Source: an uncultured Allomuricauda sp.
Lineage (GTDB): Bacteria; Bacteroidota; Bacteroidia; Flavobacteriales; Flavobacteriaceae
Length of the DNA stretch: 64,000 nt
Assembly (NCBI RefSeq): GCF_947499695.1
Contig: NZ_CANMPQ010000001.1
Location: 558,001-622,000, forward strand
Direction of reading: 5' to 3'
How positions within the stretch are numbered: position 1 is the stretch's first letter; each line of letters opens with the position of its first letter. The notes under the pieces are model-generated. The model made no database searches, was not told where the DNA came from, and worked only from the letters and a program-made list of their open reading frames with translations. The translations under genes were made by a program, and so were the position numbers. Below are positions 55,837-63,072 of this stretch, piece by piece.

Positions 55837-56643
55837 TTGGGAACAAGGGAATTACTAACGTATTTAGAAAAATTGGAGATTGGGCTCAGCAATTTTTCAT
55901 ATGAAGAATTAGGTACAGCAGAAGCTGGGAAGCTCAAAAAATCTTTCGACCAATTTAAAAATGGTCTCGAAGACAAGGTATTTGGAATTCCCGAGATGGA
56001 ACAGTTGGATGTCATTTATGAGCAAATAGGAATTCAAACCCTAGATAAAACACCGGATAATCTGCTTAATTCCAAATCGAGTGATACGGATATTTTAGTC
56101 TCCTTGCTAGCCATGTTTGAAAAAACCAACCTTAGCCCAAAGCAAGCAGAAATCCTGAAGGCATTATCCACCGTGGGTAACCGCATGGTTGGGTTACAGA
56201 ATAAAAAAGTTAATACAACTCCAAAAGAATCCAATAAATCATCTTTCCAAACGGAACGAATAGAGAGAAACCTGACCTCATTTCTTCAAACTGATAGGGT
56301 AAATCTGAAGCCTGTTTTGACAGAATGTATGGGACAAATGGAGCTATTGGAAGAGCTCATACGGCTGTATAAACAAAACATTTTGGAGTTTATCGGGAGT
56401 GTAAAAGTTCATATGCAAACAAAAAACTTTAGAGGAGTGGATTTTGCATGTCAAAAAATACAACCCTGCCTTAGAATGATGAAAACCGTGAGCTTACTTG
56501 AAATCACGGAACAAATGATAACTGTCTGCAACACGGACAACGACCTTAAATACCTTAACTTTCTGTACAACCAATTCTTAGTTGAATTTCCTAAAGTAGA
56601 TGAATTGGTTGATTTTGAAATTGAAGTACTCCGTAATATGTAA
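55837..56643 (+). CDS. Degenerate HPt-like helical protein, 268 aa
   Basis: Predicted all-helical. Residues about 165-260 resemble a histidine-phosphotransfer (HPt) four-helix bundle: FACQKIQPCLRMMKTVSL fits the HPt helix A-H-K-x-K-P-x-x-x-x-[ML], but the phospho-acceptor His is Gln206 and the following Lys is Gln209, so phosphotransfer is unlikely. The first 130 residues are unlike anything I know. The start is TTG; the frame closes 15 bases upstream and no ATG precedes it. The gene is divergent from the dipeptidase and followed 19 bases later by the 119-aa ORF. Confidence 0.65.
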   Translation: MGTRELLTYLEKLEIGLSNFSYEELGTAEAGKLKKSFDQFKNGLEDKVFGIPEMEQLDVIYEQIGIQTLDKTPDNLLNSKSSDTDILVSLLAMFEKTNLSPKQAEILKALSTVGNRMVGLQNKKVNTTPKESNKSSFQTERIERNLTSFLQTDRVNLKPVLTECMGQMELLEELIRLYKQNILEFIGSVKVHMQTKNFRGVDFACQKIQPCLRMMKTVSLLEITEQMITVCNTDNDLKYLNFLYNQFLVEFPKVDELVDFEIEVLRNM

Positions 56644-56662
56644 AAACCAAACCTAACATAGC

Positions 56663-57022
56663 ATGAAAGATCAAGATCTCCCTGATTACCATCAGAGCAT
56701 CTTTCATCAGTTGTTTGAACACGCTTCTGACCAAGATTGCAAATTAATTTTATTAGACCAAATTTTAGAAATCGGTGACGAAAAAGAAATTCCATTGTTA
56801 TTGGAATTGGAAAAAAGTCAAGTTCCGGAATTAAGACAAAAGGCATCCAAAGTAAAACAGCAACTGCTGTACAGGATGGATGTGTCCGTCGCTATAGAAA
56901 ATAAACGCTTGCCAATGAGCCTGTGCTTTCTGTACGATGAATTCAACATCAGGCCTTCAAATTCAAGCCCTGGTGTGGGTGTGGGTTTTGATATTACACC
57001 GGACATTTACGAAATGGAATAA
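56663..57022 (+). CDS. HEAT-like small protein, 119 aa
   Basis: A helical pattern with one HEAT-type repeat (ILEIGDEKEIPLLLELEKSQVPELRQKASKV-like, about 39-70), then a Gly/Pro-rich tail. No enzyme motif. It follows the HPt-like gene by 19 bases, so the two probably form an operon with a linked but unknown role. Confidence 0.65.
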   Translation: MKDQDLPDYHQSIFHQLFEHASDQDCKLILLDQILEIGDEKEIPLLLELEKSQVPELRQKASKVKQQLLYRMDVSVAIENKRLPMSLCFLYDEFNIRPSNSSPGVGVGFDITPDIYEME

Positions 57023-57205
57023 CACAATGTTGTTGCTTTTGAACGGAATTTGGGTCGCAAAAACCCGAAAGATTAATCCTACAGAATATCATTTTTTAAG
57101 TTTCACAACTTGATACGGGAATTTCACCACAATTTATTGTTAAAGGATAATCTTTCCGCTAGGTTTACGTTATAAGTACAACCCAAATAATAAACCGCCC
57201 GTACT

Positions 57206-57304
57206 ATGTTATACGATACCTATGGTGAAGAATATTTAGCCTTTCTTCATGAATTGAACGAAATTTTGAGCTCGAACGAACTTATAGAGTTAGATTACTT
57301 ATAG
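57206..57304 (+). CDS. Microprotein 1 (32 aa)
   Basis: Acidic, with the segment YLAFLHELNEILSSNELIEL, a likely amphipathic helix. It is similar to the next ORF over about 20 residues (seven identities, most other positions conservative), which supports both as real genes. No promoter box with exact consensus is seen upstream. Confidence 0.5.
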   Translation: MLYDTYGEEYLAFLHELNEILSSNELIELDYL

Positions 57305-57328
57305 TGTAAGCCCCATAAACTATATCTT

Positions 57329-57430
57329 ATGAAAAATCAAAACCTAGAAAATTCGGCTTATTTAAATTTTATCCAAGATTTAAATGATATGTTGACAGAG
57401 ATTAACATCAGTCAGTTAAGCCGTCCATGA
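57329..57430 (+). CDS. Microprotein 2 (33 aa), paralogue of microprotein 1
   Basis: Contains YLNFIQDLNDMLTEINISQL, aligning with microprotein 1 without gaps. It ends 27 bases before the perfect terminator shared with the sigma gene. The spacing between the two ORFs is 24 bases. Confidence 0.5.
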   Translation: MKNQNLENSAYLNFIQDLNDMLTEINISQLSRP

Positions 57431-57457
57431 TCACCCAAAGTGATATGGTTAAAGCAT

Positions 57458-57490
57458 AAAAAAAAGGGACGTATATACGTCCCTTTTTTT
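57458..57490. terminator. Bidirectional terminator between the microproteins and rpoD
   Basis: GGGACG-TATA-CGTCCC is a perfect stem loop (57466-57483) flanked by an A run (57458-57465) and a T run (57484-57490), so it can terminate transcription from either side: the microprotein unit on plus and the sigma gene on minus. Confidence 0.9.
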
Positions 57491-57501
57491 ATTTGAATTA
57501 G

Positions 57502-58368
57502 CTATCCTCCCAAATATGACTTCAGGATTTTACTCTTCGATGTATGTCTTAATTTTCTAATCGCCTTTTCTCGAATCTGACGGACACGTTCCCTAGTTAA
57601 ATCAAAAGTGCTTCCAATTTCTTCTAAGGTCATGGATTGTTGGTCTCCAATTCCGTAATATAATCGAACCACATCAGCCTCTCTAGGAGATAATGTTTCC
57701 AGTGCCCTATTGATTTCAGTATATAATGACTGATGCATTAAATTTTTATCCGGCTTGGGAGATTCGCTTGAATTCAAGACATCGTATAAACTTGATGTTT
57801 CACCCTCCTTTAAAGGAGCGTCCATTGAAACATGTCTACCTGTATTTTTCAATGATTGTTTTACCTCATCAACAGTCATATCCAATTCTTTTGCAATTTC
57901 CTCCGCGGATGGTGGGCGCTCATGAGCCTGTTCCAAATAGGAAAAAGTTTTCTTGATCTTGTTGATTGAACCAATCTTGTTCAATGGGAGCCTAACTACC
58001 CTTGATTGTTCTGCCAAGGCTTGCAAAATGGACTGTCTAATCCACCAAACGGCATAGGAGATAAATTTAAAACCTCGAGTTTCGTCGAAACGCCGAGCAG
58101 CCTTAACCAAGCCTACATTACCTTCATTGATAAGGTCGGGTAGGGTTAAACCTTGATTTTGATATTGTTTTGCGACCGAAACCACAAAACGCAAATTGGC
58201 ATTGGTAAGCTTTTCTAGCGCAAGTTGATCACCTGTTCTAATTCGCTGCGCTAACTCAACTTCTTCCTGTGCTGTGATTAGGTCAATTTTACTAATGTCC
58301 TGAAGATATTTGTCAAGAGATTTGGATTCACGATTGGTTACTTGCTTGATAATCTTTAGCTGCCGCAT
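57502..58368 (-). CDS. rpoD: Primary RNA polymerase sigma factor (RpoD/SigA)
   Basis: 288 aa, the short Bacteroidota form without region 1.1. Region 1.2 begins [16 protein letters not shown]; region 2 has [43 protein letters not shown] and [11 protein letters not shown]; region 3 follows, and region 4.2 reads [27 protein letters not shown]. It is known to read TTTG/TAnnTTTG promoters, the boxes listed in this window. The upstream 241 bases hold no exact promoter box. It is transcribed alone. Confidence 0.96.
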   Translation of the reverse strand: MRQLKIIKQVTNRESKSLDKYLQDISKIDLITAQEEVELAQRIRTGDQLALEKLTNANLRFVVSVAKQYQNQGLTLPDLINEGNVGLVKAARRFDETRGFKFISYAVWWIRQSILQALAEQSRVVRLPLNKIGSINKIKKTFSYLEQAHERPPSAEEIAKELDMTVDEVKQSLKNTGRHVSMDAPLKEGETSSLYDVLNSSESPKPDKNLMHQSLYTEINRALETLSPREADVVRLYYGIGDQQSMTLEEIGSTFDLTRERVRQIREKAIRKLRHTSKSKILKSYLGG

Positions 58369-58562
58369 AGGTGTCTTCTGTTACAGGTGGTTATAGCTTA
58401 CATAATACATCATAAAAGATAATTTTCCAAGTTGCGGTTGATATTATTATCAAAATGTTATAACCAGCTACAAATTATTGCGTTTTTATATCAATATCCT
58501 GGTTGTTGATAGTAGGTTAATAGAAATAAAGGCATTGCCCGTATCCATAGGATAAAAACTCC

Positions 58563-58570
58563 TAATTTTG
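58563..58570 (+). promoter_or_regulatory. TAnnTTTG promoter box for the helicase gene
   Basis: TAATTTTG, an exact match, 39 bases before the TTG start at 58610. Confidence 0.5.
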
Positions 58571-58609
58571 TAAGGTTTGTTAGTTTCCAACATTTAATTC
58601 AAAATTTCT

Positions 58610-60121
58610 TTGGAAGTAGAAAAAGTATTGCGCAAGAAAACACTTTACGATTACCAGCATGAAGACCTGAAAAAAATCTTCAAGCACATCAACGAGCTTC
58701 CACAGGGAACCAATATTTTATACCAGTTACCTACCGGTGGAGGAAAGACAGTGGTTTTTTCTGAAATAACCCGGAAATATATCCAAGAGACGGGAAAAAA
58801 GGTAATTGTACTCACCCATAGAATTGAATTGAGCTTCCAGACTTCCAAAATGTTGCACGGTTTTGGAGTGAGCAACAAAATCATCAATAGTGAGGTCAAG
58901 GAACTTCATGATCAAGACGATTATATGTGTTTTGTGGCGATGGTCGAAACCTTGAACAATAGGCTTCAAGAAGAAAAAGTGACCATCAACAATATTGGGC
59001 TGGTAATTATTGATGAGGCCCATTACAATTCATTCAGAAAACTTTTCAAATATTTTGAAGGTTCTACCATATTGGGTGTTACAGCGACTCCCTTAAGTTC
59101 CAATATTAAGCTGCCCATGAAGGACCACTATAAGCATTTGATTATAGGGGAGTCCATTAAATCATTAATAGAAAAACGGTTTTTGGCCAAAGCCAATCTC
59201 TATAACTATGATGTAAGCTTGCGTACCCTGAAACTGGGAATAAATGGGGATTATACCGTAAAGTCTTCAGATGAATTCTATGGCAACCATAGCATGCTAG
59301 GCAAATTGGTATCGGCTTATGAAGAAATTGCCAAGGGAACCAAAACGCTTATTTTCAATAATGGGATAAGCACTTCATTGTATGTCTATGAAACCTTTAA
59401 AAAGGCTGGTTATGACATTCGTCATTTAGACAATAAAAATACAGCGTCCGAGAGGCGCGAAATATTGGATTGGTTTGCCAACACTCCAAATGCTATCCTT
59501 ACTTCTGTAAGTATTCTTACCACCGGTTTTGATGAACCAAGTGTGCAGACCATCATTCTGAATCGGGCCACTAGGTCTCTGACGCTCTATTTTCAGATGA
59601 TTGGGCGGGGCTCAAGGATATTGCAGGAAAAAGATGAGTTCAGCGTGATAGATTTGGGGAACAACCTCGCAAGGTTCGGTCCTTGGGATGCTCCTGTGGA
59701 TTGGCAGGAAATTTTTCATTTCCCGGATTTTTATCTGGAGAACATTAAAAATGACGAGGATATAGAGCGCGAATTTGTGTATGAAATGCCCGATAGCCTT
59801 AAGGCCAAGTTTAGCAAATCCGAAGATATTACCTTCAACATAAAAGAAGAGTACAAAAGAATATTCGCCAAAGGCGGTAAATCCAAACAGGTACTCGAAA
59901 TGAGCATTGAACAACATGCACAAATTTGCGTGGAGAATAGCGAAGATGTGTTCGATGCCCGCATTTTGGCCAAAGAACTTAAAGAAGAGATTTCGTATCG
60001 CGTACGTCAATATTCCTATTGCATTATGAATAACACCAAAAACTACAAAGAGTGGTTGGAGGAAGATTATGAACGTAAGTTGCGTTCAAGCATCTCTAAG
60101 AAGTTTGCGGCTTTAATGTAG
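58610..60121 (+). CDS. DEAD/DEAH-box (SF2) helicase
   Basis: 503 aa. Motif I is LPTGGGKT near residue 42, motif II DEAH in LVIIDEAHYN, motif III is GVTATPLS, and motif VI is QMIGRGSRIL near 330. The C-terminal 120 residues are a charged helical extension. Nucleic-acid helicase or translocase, RecQ-less and without nuclease domain. The start is TTG: a TAA closes the frame 15 bases upstream and there is no ATG before motif I, yet the promoter spacing is normal. The glycosyltransferase gene follows four bases after. Confidence 0.85.
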   Translation: MEVEKVLRKKTLYDYQHEDLKKIFKHINELPQGTNILYQLPTGGGKTVVFSEITRKYIQETGKKVIVLTHRIELSFQTSKMLHGFGVSNKIINSEVKELHDQDDYMCFVAMVETLNNRLQEEKVTINNIGLVIIDEAHYNSFRKLFKYFEGSTILGVTATPLSSNIKLPMKDHYKHLIIGESIKSLIEKRFLAKANLYNYDVSLRTLKLGINGDYTVKSSDEFYGNHSMLGKLVSAYEEIAKGTKTLIFNNGISTSLYVYETFKKAGYDIRHLDNKNTASERREILDWFANTPNAILTSVSILTTGFDEPSVQTIILNRATRSLTLYFQMIGRGSRILQEKDEFSVIDLGNNLARFGPWDAPVDWQEIFHFPDFYLENIKNDEDIEREFVYEMPDSLKAKFSKSEDITFNIKEEYKRIFAKGGKSKQVLEMSIEQHAQICVENSEDVFDARILAKELKEEISYRVRQYSYCIMNNTKNYKEWLEEDYERKLRSSISKKFAALM

Positions 60122-60125
60122 TCCG

Positions 60126-61358
60126 ATGAAGAAATTGCTGATTATCGGTTATGTCTGGCCAGAACCAAGTACCACTGCGGCCGGTCATCGAATGCTTCAA
60201 CTTGTAAACGCTTTCATAAGCTTTGGTTATGAAATAACCTTTGGTTGCACGGCAGTTAATACCGAATTCAGTGAAGATTTGGAAGCTTTAGTGGTCCGCT
60301 GTGTTTCCCTTAAATTAAACCATCACAGTTTTGATGATTTTGTACAACAGTTAAATCCTTCCGTTGTCGTTTTTGACCGTTTTATGGTAGAAGAACAGTT
60401 TGGTTGGCGGGTTGCCGAATCTGTACCGGATGCCGTTCGGATATTAAACACGGAAGACCTACACTCATTGCGAAAGACACGCGAAGAATGTCACAAGGAA
60501 AATATTGATTTTTCCATTGAACAATGGCTCAAAAAAGATATTACGAAAAGAGAGATTGCAAGTATTTATCGGAGCGACCTTACGCTTTTAGTTTCCACAT
60601 TTGAAATGGATTTGCTCACTGAAGAGCTAAACATACCCAACAAGCTGTTGCTACATCTTCCTTTTATGCTGGAAAGTTTAGAGGAGCAACCAAATTGGCC
60701 CAGTTTTGAAGAACGCCAAGATTTCATTACCTATGGAAATGGGAAGCATGCGCCCAATGTAGATTCCATTAAATATCTTAAGGAAGCCATTTGGCCATTG
60801 ATACGAAGAAAGTTGCCCAAAGCTGAATTAAGAATCTACGGAGCCTATTTGCCACAGCAAATTCAAGAGATGCACAATCCCATGGAAGGCTTCAATATCA
60901 CGGGCTGGGCGGAAGATTTAGATGCAGAAATCCAAAAAGCAAGAATCTGTTTGGCGCCACTTCGGTTTGGAGCAGGGATCAAAGGAAAATTGGTCGATGC
61001 CATGCGAAATGGCACCCCAACCATAACAACACAGATAGGAGAAGAAGGGATGCATGGGAATTTACCCTGGAATGGAGCCATTGCTGATGAGCCCATCTCG
61101 TTTGCGGAGCAAGCAGTTTCACTGTATCAACATAAAGAAAGATGGGAACAAGCGCAATCCAATGGGATTCAAATGCTTATTAAATTTTATAGCAAAGCCA
61201 ATCTGGAAGAAAAGTTAAGAAAAGCCGTTGAAACTGTGGAGTTAGTTTTACAAGCTCACAGAAACCAAAACTTTATTGGGCAAGTATTGCAGCACCAAAC
61301 ACTTGCTAGCACCAAGTACATGTCCAAATGGATTGAAGAAAAAAATAGAGGAAAATAG
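60126..61358 (+). CDS. Glycosyltransferase family 4-like protein
   Basis: 410 aa. N-terminal Rossmann domain with YVWPEPSTTAAGHRMLQL, then a GT4-like C-terminal domain with FITYGNGKHAPNVDSIKYLKEA-type start and APLRFGAGIKGKLVDAMRNGTPTITT, the donor-binding Glu/Gly region. Retaining GT-B transferase; donor and acceptor unknown. It follows the helicase by four bases, an unusual pairing that may be only positional. Confidence 0.85.
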   Translation: MKKLLIIGYVWPEPSTTAAGHRMLQLVNAFISFGYEITFGCTAVNTEFSEDLEALVVRCVSLKLNHHSFDDFVQQLNPSVVVFDRFMVEEQFGWRVAESVPDAVRILNTEDLHSLRKTREECHKENIDFSIEQWLKKDITKREIASIYRSDLTLLVSTFEMDLLTEELNIPNKLLLHLPFMLESLEEQPNWPSFEERQDFITYGNGKHAPNVDSIKYLKEAIWPLIRRKLPKAELRIYGAYLPQQIQEMHNPMEGFNITGWAEDLDAEIQKARICLAPLRFGAGIKGKLVDAMRNGTPTITTQIGEEGMHGNLPWNGAIADEPISFAEQAVSLYQHKERWEQAQSNGIQMLIKFYSKANLEEKLRKAVETVELVLQAHRNQNFIGQVLQHQTLASTKYMSKWIEEKNRGK

Positions 61359-61435
61359 TGGTTTTGTTACTGGTCGCCTATGATTTCTAAATTAAATTTT
61401 GTTTTAACTCCTTGTCACAATGTGTTATAGCCATT

Positions 61436-61449
61436 GTTGCCAACAATAT
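61436..61449. repeat. Left copy of the 14-bp inverted repeat bracketing the lipoprotein ORF
   Basis: GTTGCCAACAATAT, ending one base before the stop codon of the 198-aa ORF. It is the exact reverse complement of 62046-62059. Immediately to its left is a smaller palindrome ATTGTTG-C-CAACAAT (61433-61447). Confidence 0.7.
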
Positions 61450-61450
61450 T

Positions 61451-62047
61451 TTAATTCTCAAGATTTAGACTAAATTCATAAAATACCCCTAGAACAATTG
61501 CTAATCTATTTAATTCGTTCTCGAATTCCTCTTTTTCATATCCATCGTAAATTTGGACTGCTGAAATTCTCGGACTAATATTTGGAACTTTCCCTCTTAT
61601 CTTAATAAAGTTTTTAATACCGTTACTTGAAATTTTGTCAATTATGCAATTTTGAAATTCATTAGTTAAAGTCAAAAACCCAATACTTTTATCTGGTTTC
61701 GCACCATCCAATCTGATTTCTACCCCCATTCCGTCGTCTGAGTGGTCGGATAATGTCCATATTCCGAGTTTTCTTATTTTATTCCGAGTTGATTCCAATT
61801 CTGGATTTAGGAAAAAAGTAAGCGGGATATTGTCGTAAGTGAAGTCACTTATAAACTCAATATAACTTTCTTCCTTTTCCAATTTCGGATATAATTTCGC
61901 AAGTTCTGATTCAAAACCAACAAGTCCATCATTTAAAATTTGAATCTCTTCTTTTTCCAAACAATTCTCAAGTCCCTTCAATTTTTTGTCCTGTGAGTTA
62001 CAGTTCAATAACGTTATCGAAATTATTAAGGAAAGTAGTTTTCTCAT
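61451..62047 (-). CDS. Cassette-like orphan lipoprotein, 198 aa
   Basis: Signal peptide with lipobox LLNC (Cys16), then a charged domain rich in Glu, Lys and Asn; no enzyme motif recognised. Its ORF is bracketed almost to the base by a 14-bp perfect inverted repeat: the left copy ends one base before the stop, the right copy overlaps the ATG. The start region of the mRNA can therefore pair with its own 3' flank. From memory this resembles ORF-sized cassettes in flavobacterial genomes, a hypothesis I cannot test here. Confidence 0.7.
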   Translation of the reverse strand: MRKLLSLIISITLLNCNSQDKKLKGLENCLEKEEIQILNDGLVGFESELAKLYPKLEKEESYIEFISDFTYDNIPLTFFLNPELESTRNKIRKLGIWTLSDHSDDGMGVEIRLDGAKPDKSIGFLTLTNEFQNCIIDKISSNGIKNFIKIRGKVPNISPRISAVQIYDGYEKEEFENELNRLAIVLGVFYEFSLNLEN

Positions 62048-62059
62048 ATTGTTGGCAAC
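62046..62059. repeat. Right copy of the 14-bp inverted repeat
   Basis: ATATTGTTGGCAAC, overlapping the last two bases of the start codon of the 198-aa ORF (read on minus). Exact reverse complement of 61436-61449. Confidence 0.7.
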
Positions 62060-62105
62060 GGTCTAGGCAATGAGTGGTTGCGTGGCTTAGTGGTTAATTT
62101 TACGA

Positions 62106-62184
62106 GAACACACCTAACTGAAAATCCGCGAGGATTTTCAGAGTAAGCGAGAGCAAGTAATGAATTTTAAACATTGTTGTGTTC
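62106..62184. repeat. Structured spacer element (79 bp)
   Basis: Outer arms GAACACA (62106-62112) and TGTGTTC (62178-62184) are perfect inverted copies. Inside is a 10-bp perfect hairpin CTGAAAATCC/GGATTTTCAG (62118-62127, 62132-62141) with a GCGA loop. I recall very similar spacers between orphan ORFs in other flavobacteria but cannot verify it. Confidence 0.55.
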
Positions 62185-62190
62185 AGTTTT

Positions 62191-62718
62191 TTATGTTCGA
62201 GTCATGATTTCTCCGGCCTTTCGTTGAAGAAAATTATCTCCACCTTTTCTCTTTTTCCCTTTCCGATATTTTAGTCCGCCAACTTCAAAGTCCAGTTTAA
62301 CTTTTGGTTTGAGAGAAATCAAAATCCAACCTTCACTTGCCATGTAGCCCGCTAAAATTGGCGAATTTTCTTTTTTAAAGTAGCTGATATGTTCAATGTA
62401 TTCTGGAACTAAAATTTCATCTGTAAACTCTTTGACCAGATGGTTTTCAACTATGTCCAAGCGATAACTATATTTCATGTCTATAGTTATGAGCATTGAA
62501 TAAGGATTTTGATTTTTTGTCCGTCCATTAACATGGCTCAAATCCTTACGGTCAAATCTTAAAGTATCAGAAAGAATCTTCTGTTTTAAACTGTCCACAA
62601 AGAATTCGATATTATCGCTCTTAATTTTCACGGATGGAATTTCTTGTTCGACTGTCTGTCCAGTTAATTCCTTTCCAGAGAGGAATACTATTATTGATAG
62701 AAAGAAAATCGATCTCAT
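62191..62718 (-). CDS. Secreted orphan protein, 175 aa
   Basis: Signal peptide (about 1-20, ending near TGQT), then a mixed domain with aromatic residues (MKYSYRLDIVENHLVKEF) and a strongly basic C-terminal tail (KYRKGKKRKGGDNFLQRKAG). No family recognised. A 13-base inverted repeat pair (62173-62185 and 62826-62838, one mismatch) brackets it loosely: six bases from the stop and about 108 bases from the start. Confidence 0.6.
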   Translation of the reverse strand: MRSIFFLSIIVFLSGKELTGQTVEQEIPSVKIKSDNIEFFVDSLKQKILSDTLRFDRKDLSHVNGRTKNQNPYSMLITIDMKYSYRLDIVENHLVKEFTDEILVPEYIEHISYFKKENSPILAGYMASEGWILISLKPKVKLDFEVGGLKYRKGKKRKGGDNFLQRKAGEIMTRT

Positions 62719-63072
62719 ATTTTAGAGTTTTATTTTCTAAAGCTAGGTTCGATTAGAGTGTAAAAAAAATTAAAATGAGTGAAACAAGGTTTTCAATTAG
62801 TAAAGAATGTTGATAGGATTTAAATTGAACACAACGATTAAGATATCGTTCGGTTTAATGAACCATATCGACCGATACTGACCCTAGTTCGGCACAGGTA
62901 ACGAAGTTCAAGGTTTTTTCCTTCAAAATCAAGCAGAAAACTAGGATGTAGTTTAAGAGTTTTCAACATTAGGTTAAGACCAGAATTCTTTTTCTGGCAA
63001 CCTTTTCCCAATTTCGGAAGTATGTTGGCATTCTATTAATGCTCAAAGTCAAGCATATTGACAATCTGAACC
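62719..63072. other. Non-coding spacer, 354 bp
   Basis: No ORF, tRNA, terminator or exact promoter box is seen. It holds one arm of the inverted repeat pair (TGAACACAACGAT, 62826-62838) and a small CCAGAA-N6-TTCTGG hairpin near 62980-62997. It may be degraded coding sequence. Confidence 0.5.
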
